A DNA stretch of 64,000 nucleotides from Dichelobacter nodosus (GCF_001263335.1 NZ_LGVW01000013.1:51490-115489), one strand, 5' to 3'. Counted from the first letter of the stretch, positions 8,968-16,857 are shown. The notes: generated by a model not told the origin, from the letters alone. Made by a program: numbers and translations.

Positions 8968-9008
8968 TTGGGGGTATATATAATTCCATGCCAAAAAAAT
9001 ACCCCCAA
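8968..9008. repeat. 10-bp inverted repeat around the integrase promoter
   Basis: TTGGGGGTAT (8968-8977) and its exact complement ATACCCCCAA (8999-9008) are separated by 21 bases. A TATAAT (8979-8984) lies between the arms, 54 bp from the integrase start. The layout suits an operator or an integrase/excisionase arm site. Confidence 0.6.
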
Positions 9009-9037
9009 CGATAAAAAACAGTGGTGAGGAAGAGAGT

Positions 9038-10250
9038 ATGGGCAAATTAACAGCAAGGAAATGTGAAGCTGCAAAGTTGGGAAAACACTTTGACGGTGAG
9101 GGTTTATATCTATACGTTACTGAAAAGGGTAAATACTGGCGGGCAAAGTACCGTATTGATGGTAAGGAAAAGACCGCCGCCTTTGGAGTATACCCTGACG
9201 TTAGCCTTGCAGAAGCCCGCGTAAAACATGCTTTATTTAAAAAAGAGCTTAAGCAAGGCATTGACCCTAACCATGAGAAACGTAAAGCCAAAGCAGCAAA
9301 GAAAGCGCTTGAGTTGGAGGTTAACGGTTCATCACCGCAGTTATTTCGTAATGTAGCGATGGATTGGTTAGAAACAACCCATAAGGCTAAAGATTGGACG
9401 TTAAAGCATCGCAATGATATTTAACGTCAATCTGAAGAATTACATTCTTCCTGCTTTTCATGCGCGCCCTATTGAGTCCATCACTGCTGGAGAACTCGTC
9501 GCCCATCTGCAAAGCATTCCCTATGCTTACACAGCAGCCTATACGTTGGACAATATCAAGCGCATCTATCGCCACGCGGTTAATATGCAATTGTTGGCTA
9601 CTAGCCCTGCTGAATTGCTGAAAGCAAGTGAACTATTACCTGCTCATCAGGGTGATGCTATGCGACACATCACTGACCCAAGCATCATTGGCAAAGCATT
9701 ATTAGCCATTGAACGTGCGCACCCTGCCTTGCCGGCAACCCGTGCATACATGAGATTATTGCCTTATCTTTTCACGCGCCCAAGTGAGCTTCGGAAGCTG
9801 GAATGGCAAGAGTTGGACATGGAAGTGGGGTTAATCACCATACCGGCGCACCGTATGAAGAAACGCCGCCCTCATATCGTCCCTTTACCACGGCAGGCGA
9901 AAGCACTCATTGAAGAGATGCGCATCTTTACGGGGCGCACGCCTTTTATCTTTGCCAACGATGACAAGCCAATCACGGAAGGCGCGGCTTATAAAATCAT
10001 GAAAAGCGCTAAGGTAAGCGATGAAACAAGCTTATATCACTTAACCACCTTACACGGCTGGCGCCATACCGCTTCAACCCTATTGCATGAGCAAGGGTAT
10101 CCATCGCATATTGTGGAAATGCAGCTCGCTCATGCTGACAAAAACAGCGTGCGCGGTACTTATAACCATGCTGACTACCTAAAAGAGCGGCAGATAATGA
10201 TGCAAAAGTACGCGGATTATTTGGATAATTTGAAAGCAAAAGCCCTATAA
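9038..10250 (+). pseudogene. P4-type tyrosine integrase, frameshifted
   Basis: The first frame (9038-9424, 128 aa) carries the N-terminal DUF4102-type arm-binding domain: start MGKLTARKCEAAKLGKHFDG, then GGLYLYV-like and AFGVYPDVSLAEAR segments. A second frame (from about 9414 to 10250) continues with the core-binding and catalytic domains: Arg in TRPSELRKLEW, HGWRHTAS (His/Arg), QLAHADK (His) and the nucleophile Tyr in GTYNHADY. All catalytic residues survive, so one net base change near 9415-9425 breaks an otherwise intact gene. It starts 182 bp from the tRNA-Ser 3' end, the classic integration position. In D. nodosus the counterpart is intA (from memory). It could be inactivated, a sequencing error or, less likely, recoded. 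Confidence 0.9.
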
Positions 10251-10258
10251 CTACTTGA

Positions 10259-10284
10259 AACCCCGATTAATTTCGGGGTTTTTT
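10259..10284 (+). terminator. terminator after integrase
   Basis: The stem AACCCCGA/TCGGGGTT (10259-10266, 10273-10280) is followed by a T run. Confidence 0.88.
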
Positions 10285-10351
10285 ATTGCCAAATTATTAT
10301 CACTTTAGAGGTATTCCGCGCGTATGATTTGAATAATTTAAAAATAAATGT

Positions 10352-10426
10352 TTTTACGTCGTAAAATCAATTATTATCATGATTTGCGTTTTACAACTTT
10401 CAGTGTTATTTTTTAACGAAAGTTAA
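10352..10426. promoter_or_regulatory. palindrome cluster, likely repressor operators
   Basis: A perfect 15-bp palindrome, TTTTACG-T-CGTAAAA, spans 10352-10366. Further on, AACTTTC (10395-10401) is complementary to GAAAGTT (10418-10424), and TTAAC-GAAA-GTTAA (10413-10426) is nested there. These lie in the AT-rich gap directly upstream of a phage-type repressor gene, where self-regulation is usual. The assignment as operators is inferred from position. Confidence 0.5.
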
Positions 10427-10441
10427 TAAATTGGTGTTGAA

Positions 10442-11140
10442 ATGAGTCTAGCTAGCAACGTAAAAATATTGCGCGAATTGAATAATCTGTCACAAGACCA
10501 ACTCGCTGAAAAAATTGGTAAATCACAAGCGGCGATTCAAAAAATTGAAGCGGGTTTGACGCTGCGACCGCGTTTTTTGCAAGATTTGGCTAACGCGTTA
10601 GGCGTTTCAAGTATTGATTTGGAATATAAAGATTTCGAAAAAGAATTGAAGAAACAAGCTATTGAAAGCGATATCGGCACAATGGGCAAATTCCGGCTTT
10701 GGAGCAGTAACGACCCGTTGCCTGAAGACGAATATGCTTATTTGCCGTTTTTCAAAGATGTTGAATTCCAAGGCGGAACAGGTTGCTGCGAAATGCAAGA
10801 TTACAATGGTTTCCGCCTGCCGTTTGCAAAATCAACGTTACACCGGTACGGCGTTCCGCTTGACCAAGCATTTTGCGTTACGCTCACCGGCAACAGCATG
10901 GAGCCCGTTATTCCCAAAGGCTCAACGCTGGGCATCAATAAAGCCGATACCGTGCTTAAAGAAGGCGATATTTACGCAATCCGGCAAGATGATTTATTTC
11001 GCGTCAAACGTTTATATCACGCGCCGAACGGCATGATTAGAATCAGTAGTTTCAACCAAGAAGAATATAAAGACGAGCTTGTGCGTCCAGAAAATATTGA
11101 AATTATCGGGCGCGTTTTTACTTATCAGGTGATGTTGTGA
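10442..11140 (+). CDS. XRE/S24 phage-type repressor (LexA/CI-like)
   Basis: A 232-residue protein. Residues about 3-55 form a helix-turn-helix (LSQDQLAEKIGKSQAAIQKIE), and residues about 100-230 an S24 LexA-like peptidase domain with nucleophile S152 in TGNSMEP and general-base K189 in LFRVKRLY. Such proteins repress prophage or island genes and self-cleave under RecA stimulation. At the expected scissile region the sequence reads EFQGGTG, with no Ala-Gly or Cys-Gly pair, so cleavage may be altered. Position after the integrase matches the regA gene of D. nodosus elements (from memory). The palindromes upstream are probably its operators. Confidence 0.85.
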   Translation: MSLASNVKILRELNNLSQDQLAEKIGKSQAAIQKIEAGLTLRPRFLQDLANALGVSSIDLEYKDFEKELKKQAIESDIGTMGKFRLWSSNDPLPEDEYAYLPFFKDVEFQGGTGCCEMQDYNGFRLPFAKSTLHRYGVPLDQAFCVTLTGNSMEPVIPKGSTLGINKADTVLKEGDIYAIRQDDLFRVKRLYHAPNGMIRISSFNQEEYKDELVRPENIEIIGRVFTYQVML

Positions 11141-11247
11141 TTGTGGTAACCAAAAAAGATAAAGCATTAGAAAAAACGGCGGTAGAACGAATTGAGCATC
11201 AGCACTTGAAAGCTCTTTGCATGAGCATTTCGCTGATTATGCGGTGA
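11137..11247 (+). CDS. possible short ORF after the repressor, perhaps a gene remnant
   Basis: A GTG at 11137 overlaps the repressor TGA (GTGA) and opens a 36-codon frame rich in Lys/Glu (VTKKDKALEKTAVERIE). Near 11217 another frame continues with similar helical, charged content (HEHFADYAVNKVNKRKEFFRLLLSEAI) to about 11320, so one frameshift could join them. I do not recognise either part. After 11324 the plus strand is antisense to the membrane-protein remnant, so the region may hold only a decayed gene. Confidence 0.25.
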   Translation: MIVVTKKDKALEKTAVERIEHQHLKALCMSISLIMR

Positions 11248-11323
11248 ATAAAGTAAACAAACGTAAAGAGTTTTTCCGCCTGCTGTTATCTGAAGCAATA
11301 ATAGAAAATATTGAACTTTTATG

Positions 11324-11713
11324 TTACGTATCGTTTTTTGGAAATAACCACTTTGCAGCAATAGCAAAAATTCCTAAAACGATTGCAGTGGAAGTGGTGA
11401 GTAGCGCAATTAAAACTGGGTTAGACAATTGGAACTGCCACCAACCAAAACCAGCGGATAACACCACCGCTGCTACAAAACCTAACCAAGCCCAAATAGT
11501 CCCAAGCAATTTAGAATAGCTGTCTTGCCGAAAATTATGCAGTTGCTTATCGCGCTTAATTTTTTGTTTTAGCTCCTTATTTTTTAATTTTATTTGTTCT
11601 AATTCTTCTGCCCTTTCTGCATTTTCTGCATTTTTTTGTTCATCAGAACCTGCTACTTTTGCAAGGGGTTCTTTAATCTAACTAAAGCGCGTAGGCTCTG
11701 AAGAACTAGTCAT
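11324..11713 (-). pseudogene. coiled-coil/two-TM protein, candidate Panacea-partner toxin, with in-frame amber stop
   Basis: From ATG at 11713 the frame reads MTSSSEPTRFS, then TAG at 11680-11678, then continues open in the same frame for 117 codons. After the stop comes a highly charged helix (about residues 20-60, e.g. AENAERAEELEQIKLKNKEL) likely to be a coiled coil, then two hydrophobic helices (IWAWLGFVAAVVLSAGF and VLIALLTTSTAIVLGIFAI) and a short KWLFPKNDT tail. The ATG overlaps the TAG stop of the upstream Panacea gene (ATGACTAG), so the pair was translationally coupled. Panacea antitoxins are known to pair with membrane-acting toxins, which this layout fits. The amber codon probably silences it; a TTG at 11509 could start only the two-helix part (61 aa). 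Confidence 0.6.
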
Positions 11714-12176
11714 GCGGGTCACTTAATAAATTTTTATAATAATCGCGCACCAAGTCCGGAGAAATAATACTTCCCTTTGTCTCTGGGGTATGCGTTTGGT
11801 GCCATGGGCTACCTTTTTGGTGGGTTAAATAAACCAGCTGCCATGCTTTCAAATCTTTAAATTCATTATAGATGTCGTGAATTAATTGATATTCTTCGCT
11901 GTCTTTTGGAATAGGATTCTTTTCCAATATTGGCTCTTGAATAAAATTCGCACCGTAACGCGCCAGTTGATTATAAAGAACGGGTATCACGGGACCATAT
12001 TTCCACGCTTCCACTCTATCTTGAAACATTTGAAAATTCGCAAATCCAAGCCAACAGCCGTAAACCAAATAAGTCAATTTTTGCACTTTAAGATTGATTA
12101 ACGGTTTTTTGTCTGCCAAAGCTAAACGGACTAAAGCATCAGCAACATCAATGGCTTTATAAACTTGATATGTCAT
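11706..12176 (-). CDS. gepA: Panacea (DUF4065) domain protein, GepA-like, putative antitoxin
   Basis: A 156-residue protein of the DUF4065/Panacea family. Its features are the KVQKLTYLVYGCWL helix (about residues 29-42), the EAWKYGPVIPVLYNQLARYG block (about 55-74) and a C-terminal SPWHQTH segment. The domain occurs in SocA and in a large class of antitoxins that neutralise unrelated toxins. GepA itself was first named in D. nodosus intA elements (from memory). The start is ATG 12176 because AAGGAGG lies immediately upstream; a longer frame from 12221 is not supported. The next gene overlaps its stop. Role as antitoxin is inferred from family and neighbour. Confidence 0.82.
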   Translation of the reverse strand: MTYQVYKAIDVADALVRLALADKKPLINLKVQKLTYLVYGCWLGFANFQMFQDRVEAWKYGPVIPVLYNQLARYGANFIQEPILEKNPIPKDSEEYQLIHDIYNEFKDLKAWQLVYLTHQKGSPWHQTHTPETKGSIISPDLVRDYYKNLLSDPHD

Positions 12177-12273
12177 GTTGCCTCCTTTTAAACAATGATC
12201 CTCAAGAGTTCTGTTATTCATTGATCATAGCAAAAAGCCTAACAGTTTTTACCTAACAAACCTATCACCATCT

Positions 12274-12870
12274 CTAAAATCTCGCTTCCGCCTGTTCATT
12301 TCGCGCTGCCTGCCAAACCTCTTTAGCGGCATCAGCATTCATATAAGCAAGTCCCAAACCGACGATTAAATCCGGCCAACCGGATAACCAATGCAGCGTA
12401 ATCAATCCCGCGCCGACGATTGCCACATTAGCCAGCGCATCATTTCGCGTTGATAAAAACGCCGCTCGCGCCAAGCTGCCACTATGTTCTCGATAGCGCA
12501 CCAATAAAAAAGCACAACTCATATTTACCACCATCGCGCCAAATCCCGTAATCGACAATAACCACGGTTCCGGCGGCGTCGGTGCATTAAATTTTTTCCA
12601 CGCCGTCCACAACAAAGCCAGCGCCGGCAATAACAACACACCTGAAAGCAGCATACCAATCCGCGCACGCATGCTCACCGACCAACTCAACGCCACCGAA
12701 ATGAGAAAATTAACTGCCGCATCTTCTAAAAAATCCATACTATCGGCAAATAATGAAACCGAACCAATGCGTTGCGCCACGCCGAACTCAATAAAAAAAT
12801 ACAATAAATTAACAAGCGCAACTATCAGCACCGCGCGGCGCAATCCAGCATCATGAGAAGGAACGTTCAT
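12274..12870 (-). CDS. small cation diffusion facilitator (CDF) family transporter without cytoplasmic domain
   Basis: The 198-residue protein has about six transmembrane helices and the CDF pattern SVSLFADSMDFLEDA in helix 2 and STRNDALANVAIV in helix 5. CDF proteins are metal/proton antiporters, but the usual metal-site residues differ here: the second-helix motif is D-S-x-D-x-x-E-D, and the fifth-helix residue before the Asp is Asn rather than His or Asp. The C-terminal ferredoxin-like domain is missing, as in known short CDFs. ATG 12870 is chosen because GAGGT lies just upstream and the hydrophobic domain follows soon after. Substrate cannot be told. It lies between the island and a core gene, so its origin is uncertain. 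Confidence 0.72.
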   Translation of the reverse strand: MNVPSHDAGLRRAVLIVALVNLLYFFIEFGVAQRIGSVSLFADSMDFLEDAAVNFLISVALSWSVSMRARIGMLLSGVLLLPALALLWTAWKKFNAPTPPEPWLLSITGFGAMVVNMSCAFLLVRYREHSGSLARAAFLSTRNDALANVAIVGAGLITLHWLSGWPDLIVGLGLAYMNADAAKEVWQAARNEQAEARF

Positions 12871-13158
12871 TTTTGAACCTCGAAATAAAATTTTGTGTAA
12901 ACCCTCATCGCCACAAAAAACGATTTTCTGTGGACGTTCATCTGATTTTACGCTCACCGAAAAAAATTAAAGCAAACGATTGCATTAAAATTTATTACCC
13001 CTTGTATTATTAATAAAATCAAGCGCCAGCAAACGTTTCACCGCTGTTTTTTATCATTACCAATCTGCAAAAATGGCAGCACATAAAGTTATTTAAAACG
13101 ATCATTGCTAAACTGTATTCATTTGATGAACTGCTGGTTTAACAAAAAGGAACAAGTG

Positions 13159-14259
13159 ATGGCACACTTTTTTTATGGAACATTAATCCGCTGGCAAGCG
13201 CAGCGCGCAAAAGGAACCGTAGAATTAGACGGCAGCAAATGCTTAATGCCCATTGATGTATTTTGTTTTGCTAAAGAATGCCGCGTAAAAGCCGGCGCGC
13301 GCTTGGCATTTCAAATCGATCCCAAATACAACACCATCTTTGATGCGCAAATCGTTGGTTTTACCTACTCTTTTAATTCCGAACAAGAAATTGATCGGTT
13401 TGATGACGACTTGCCCAGCGATTCTTCATTGATCATTTCTGCCATTTTTGCCGCCGTATTTTTTGCCATGATCACCTTTCTTTATCCGCCGTCTATATTG
13501 ATTTTATTAGGCGCGGCTTCGGTTATCATGTTTATTCAATTGCTTTATGAACGCTGGTCATGGGAGCGCAATCAATCGCCGTTATGTTCATTTAATCCGC
13601 CCGTTTTTTTAACTTTATCATTGCTCGGCGCGTGGTCAGGCGCATTGCTTGGGCAATATATGTTTAACTATCAACGGCGCCAACCGCGTTTTAAATATTT
13701 ATTATGGCTCGTCTCCGGCATCAATTTTTCCGTCCTATTTTTATTAGGCATCAATTTTGACATGCGTCCGCCGGAACCAGAGCCCGCCGCTATCGTGCAA
13801 ACCCATCAGCTGTCATCGCCGACCGAACAAAATGCCGCGCCGACCGACACCGCACCGCAAAAACCCGTAACCAATTCTGTTTCCAATCAAGCCGAACCAT
13901 CATCAACCGACATTTCGCAAAATTCATCGCCAACTGCCACCGCGCCGGACATTTCATTGCCTGCGGTTTCATTTTTTGAAACACCAAAGGTTACGCCGCC
14001 AGAATCGTGTTATATCGTCGTGCAAGATTTTCGTGATATGGAAGCAGCGAAAACTTTTGCCGCCGAACAAGCATTAAACAATCCTGATGCGCCAATTCGC
14101 ATCTTTTTCACGCAAAAATATAAATTCGCCGTCACCAACGGCACATTAGAAATTTCATCTGCCGCCGCGCAATTAGATCAAAAAATCGCCGCCGGTGAAT
14201 TGCCGCCGGAAAGTTATTGTTTGCTGAAAGCCGGCGTTCGCGAAGAAGTGGCGCGTTAA
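13159..14259 (+). CDS. cold-shock-like/DUF1294 membrane protein with C-terminal extension
   Basis: A 366-residue protein. Residues about 1-65 resemble a cold-shock beta barrel (HFFYGTLIRWQAQRAKGTVE, then PIDVFCF). Two helices follow at about 95-135. A DUF1294 domain is at about 145-205, with SLLGAWSGALLGQYMFNYQRRQPRFKYLLW as its hallmark, then a Pro/Thr/Ser-rich linker (about 210-275). The last 85 residues (CYIVVQDFRDMEAAKTFA onward) have an alternating strand/helix look like a SPOR-type fold, not confirmed. Cold-shock/DUF1294 fusions are known but unassigned in function. ATG 13159 has AAGGA upstream; an earlier in-frame ATG at 13105 lacks one. Confidence 0.7.
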   Translation: MAHFFYGTLIRWQAQRAKGTVELDGSKCLMPIDVFCFAKECRVKAGARLAFQIDPKYNTIFDAQIVGFTYSFNSEQEIDRFDDDLPSDSSLIISAIFAAVFFAMITFLYPPSILILLGAASVIMFIQLLYERWSWERNQSPLCSFNPPVFLTLSLLGAWSGALLGQYMFNYQRRQPRFKYLLWLVSGINFSVLFLLGINFDMRPPEPEPAAIVQTHQLSSPTEQNAAPTDTAPQKPVTNSVSNQAEPSSTDISQNSSPTATAPDISLPAVSFFETPKVTPPESCYIVVQDFRDMEAAKTFAAEQALNNPDAPIRIFFTQKYKFAVTNGTLEISSAAAQLDQKIAAGELPPESYCLLKAGVREEVAR

Positions 14260-14300
14260 AAAGATGGACAAACGTCCGCCGGCGTTTTAATCTAAAAAAA

Positions 14301-14374
14301 CTTGTCGGGGTGCTGTTTTCAGCTGAGAAATACCCGTTGAACCTGATTCAGTTAATACTGACGGAGGGAACAAG
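14301..14374 (+). promoter_or_regulatory. TPP riboswitch (THI element)
   Basis: The aptamer carries the conserved THI box parts GGGGTGC, GCTGAGAAATACCC, CCTGATTCAGTTAATACTG and GGAGGGAACA. CTTGT (14301-14305) and ACAAG (14370-14374) close the P1 helix. CGGAGG (14362-14367) inside the aptamer is complementary to CCTCCG (14390-14395) in the following terminator. TPP binding should therefore free the terminator and stop transcription of thiZXY; without TPP an antiterminator can form. Confidence 0.96.
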
Positions 14375-14388
14375 CCAACGCTTTTGTC

Positions 14389-14414
14389 TCCTCCGTTTTT
14401 GGAGGATTTTTTTT
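14389..14414 (+). terminator. riboswitch-controlled terminator
   Basis: The stem TCCTCC/GGAGGA (14389-14394, 14401-14406) with loop GTTTTT is followed by eight T. Its 5' arm can pair alternatively with CGGAGG at 14362-14367 in the TPP aptamer. Confidence 0.88.
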
Positions 14415-14461
14415 GATGATTTTTACTGCTGCAATCCATCTGATTTTAAAAGCGAGTGACG

Positions 14462-15181
14462 ATGATTAGCGTTGCCGTTTCCATCAAAAATCTTTATTTA
14501 GCCTACGGCGCGCACGTCATTTTTCAGGACTTTTCCCACGATTTTGCCGCCAACGCGTGGCACGTCATTTTAGGACGCTCGGGCTGCGGTAAAAGCAGTT
14601 TATTACACGCCATTGCCGGATTACTTGCTGCCAACGGACAACAGCGCGGAAGCATTGATGACGGCGCTGGCAACTCATTATCCGGACGATTGCGTTGGAT
14701 GGCGCAGGAAAATGATTTATTGCCGTGGTTGAGTATTGAAGACAACGTTCTTTTGGGCGCGCACGTGCGCGGTGAAGCGAAAAATGCGGCGGCAGTGGAG
14801 CGTTTGTTGACGGCTTGCGGTTTAAAAGTCAACAACAAAAAGCGTCCGCAGCAATTATCCGGCGGCGAACGGCAACGGCTGGCTTTAGCGCGTACTTTAA
14901 TTGACGACGCCCCGCTCATTTTGATGGACGAACCTTTTTCCGCTTTAGACGCGATCACGCGTTATCAATTGCAAAATCTCGCCACCGAATTATTGGTTGA
15001 CCGCACCGTGATTATGATCACGCACGATCCGGCAGAAGCTTTGCGCTTAGCAAATTATTTGTACGTTTTAGAAAACGGCGCGCTAACCGAATTGCCGCTT
15101 CCCGCCGCCGCACCGCCGCGCGCGTTTACCAGCGAAGGTTTTGCCGAACGGCAACAGCAACTTTTGGAGCATTTGCGATGA
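14462..15181 (+). CDS. thiZ: ABC transporter ATP-binding protein, thiamine-pyrimidine uptake
   Basis: This 239-residue ATPase has Walker A GRSGCGKSS, signature LSGGERQR, Walker B LILMDEPFSALD and the H-loop MITHDP, so it is complete. It is closest to nitrate/sulfonate/taurine-type ATPases that serve NMT1-like binding proteins. The TPP riboswitch upstream and the ThiY-type binding protein downstream indicate import of a hydroxymethylpyrimidine precursor of thiamine. The start is ATG 14462; GTG 14456 is possible. Its stop overlaps the permease start (ATGA). Gene name rests on context more than on the ATPase sequence. Confidence 0.85.
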   Translation: MISVAVSIKNLYLAYGAHVIFQDFSHDFAANAWHVILGRSGCGKSSLLHAIAGLLAANGQQRGSIDDGAGNSLSGRLRWMAQENDLLPWLSIEDNVLLGAHVRGEAKNAAAVERLLTACGLKVNNKKRPQQLSGGERQRLALARTLIDDAPLILMDEPFSALDAITRYQLQNLATELLVDRTVIMITHDPAEALRLANYLYVLENGALTELPLPAAAPPRAFTSEGFAERQQQLLEHLR

Positions 15182-15912
15182 TTCGTTTTGCCGCACAATT
15201 TTTATTAACTGCATTCGGACTGTGTTTTTTATGGCAAAGTGTCATTTGGTTAACGCAGACGCCGCCTTATATTTTGCCGTCGCCGCTGGCAGTTTTGCAG
15301 TGTTTATACACAGATTTTGATGTTTTATGGCGCCACAGCCGCATTACCGTATTAGAAATTGCTTTGAGTTTGGGCATTGCCAGCGTTTTTGGAACGGCAA
15401 CGGCGCTTATTTTAATGATTAATGCGCGTTTGAGACGATGGCTGCAGCCATTAATTTTAGTATCGCAAACGATGCCCGTTTACGCGCTCGCACCAATTTT
15501 AATGCTTTGGTTTGGTTACGGTTTAACGCCGAAAATCATCGTTACCGTGTTAATCGTCTACTTTCCCATCACCACCGCCACTTTTGACGGTTTACAACAA
15601 ACGCCGCCGGCTTATTTGCGTTTAGCGCAAACGTTAGGCGCGAATCCGCGGCAAATTTTATGGCGCATTCGCATGCCGGCAGCGTTGCCGCATTTGGCAT
15701 CGGGATTGCGCGTGGGCGCGGCGATGGCGCCGATTGGTGCCATTATTGGTGAATATGTTGGCGGAAGCGATGGGTTGGGTTATTTAATGCAATACGGCAT
15801 TAATCGCAGCCAAGTTGCGTTAACTTTTGCCGCTTTGTTTGTGATGACGTTATTAACGTTAGCGATTTATTACGGCATCGATGCACTTTTGAAAAAATGG
15901 ATTTATTGGTAA
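15178..15912 (+). CDS. thiX: ABC transporter permease, thiamine-pyrimidine uptake
   Basis: A 244-residue inner-membrane permease of the SsuC/TauC type with about six helices. The EAA loop is visible as RLAQTLGANPRQILWRIRMPAALPHLASG, where the EAA is replaced by AQT. The start overlaps the ATPase stop by four bases. It sits in the riboswitch-controlled operon between ThiZ and ThiY, which defines its substrate as a thiamine pyrimidine precursor by context. Confidence 0.85.
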   Translation: MIRFAAQFLLTAFGLCFLWQSVIWLTQTPPYILPSPLAVLQCLYTDFDVLWRHSRITVLEIALSLGIASVFGTATALILMINARLRRWLQPLILVSQTMPVYALAPILMLWFGYGLTPKIIVTVLIVYFPITTATFDGLQQTPPAYLRLAQTLGANPRQILWRIRMPAALPHLASGLRVGAAMAPIGAIIGEYVGGSDGLGYLMQYGINRSQVALTFAALFVMTLLTLAIYYGIDALLKKWIYW

Positions 15913-15927
15913 CAATGGGAGTAATAC

Positions 15928-16857
15928 ATGAAAAAAATCAGTACGTTTTTATTCGGATTAATGTTGGCAACAACGGCTTTGGCAAAAGAGCCGCTGCATT
16001 TAATGTTGGATTGGTTTATCAATCCCAATCATGCGCCGATCATCATCGCGCAACAAAACGGTTATTTTGATAAACACGGTTTAGAAGTCACCATCACCGA
16101 ACCGTCCGATCCGGCGCTGCCGCCGAAATTGGTTGCCGCGGAAAAAATCGATTTAGCCATCAATTATCAACAACAATTGCATTTACAAATTGACGAAGGA
16201 TTGCCGATATCGCGCGTATCAACGTTAATCGCTACGCCTTTAAATTGCGTGATTGTTGACGCGCAAAGTGGCATTAAACAAGTTTCTGATTTAAAAGGTA
16301 AAAAAATTGGTTATTCCGTTGCCGGCGTTGATGAAGCCGTGTTGCAATCTTTTTTAGCCAGCGGTGGTTTAACTTTAAACGATGTGAAACTCGTCAACGT
16401 CAATTTTTCTTTATCGCCGGCGGTGATGAGTGGACAAGTAGACGCGGTTATCGGCGCCGCGCGCACGGTGGAATTACACGAAATGAAAGCGCACAATCAT
16501 GAAGGGCGCGCCTTCTTTTTAGAAGAACACGGCATTCCGCCCTTTGATGAATTGATTTTTGTCGCGCATAACAAACACCGCCACGATGAAAAAATCGTTA
16601 AATTTAATGAGGCGCTCACCGAAGCCGTGCATTTTATTGTCAATCACCCTGAAGAAGCATGGCAAAAATATATTGCTTATAAAAAAGGTTTAGATGATGC
16701 GGTTAATCAACAAGCATGGAAAGACAGTTTAACGCGCTTTGCTTTGCGTCCGGCGGCGCTTGATGATCGGCGTTATCAAAATTACGCGCAATATTTGCAT
16801 CAAATTGGTTTAATTAAAAAAATCGTGCCGGTTTCGGAGTATGCCGTGCAACCGTAA
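15928..16857 (+). CDS. thiY: thiamine-precursor (pyrimidine) ABC transporter substrate-binding protein
   Basis: This 309-residue periplasmic protein has signal peptide MKKISTFLFGLMLATTALA. The NMT1/THI5-like fold follows: LMLDWFINPNHAPIIIAQQNGYF at about residues 25-47, the LKGKKIGY segment, and the PPFDELIFVAHN segment. ThiY proteins bind N-formyl-aminopyrimidine, a thiamine breakdown product salvaged to HMP. Gene order here is Z-X-Y under a TPP riboswitch. AATGGGAG lies ahead of the ATG. A bidirectional terminator follows. Confidence 0.9.
   Translation: MKKISTFLFGLMLATTALAKEPLHLMLDWFINPNHAPIIIAQQNGYFDKHGLEVTITEPSDPALPPKLVAAEKIDLAINYQQQLHLQIDEGLPISRVSTLIATPLNCVIVDAQSGIKQVSDLKGKKIGYSVAGVDEAVLQSFLASGGLTLNDVKLVNVNFSLSPAVMSGQVDAVIGAARTVELHEMKAHNHEGRAFFLEEHGIPPFDELIFVAHNKHRHDEKIVKFNEALTEAVHFIVNHPEEAWQKYIAYKKGLDDAVNQQAWKDSLTRFALRPAALDDRRYQNYAQYLHQIGLIKKIVPVSEYAVQP

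Noticed and set aside
8938..9414. 158-codon minus-strand frame opposite the integrase
   Set aside because: It is antisense to the clear N-terminal integrase domain and shows no family features.
11217..11519. 100-codon plus-strand frame after the repressor
   Set aside because: Its second half is antisense to the coiled-coil/two-TM frame on the minus strand. Only its first third could be a remnant, noted at low confidence with the short ORF at 11137.
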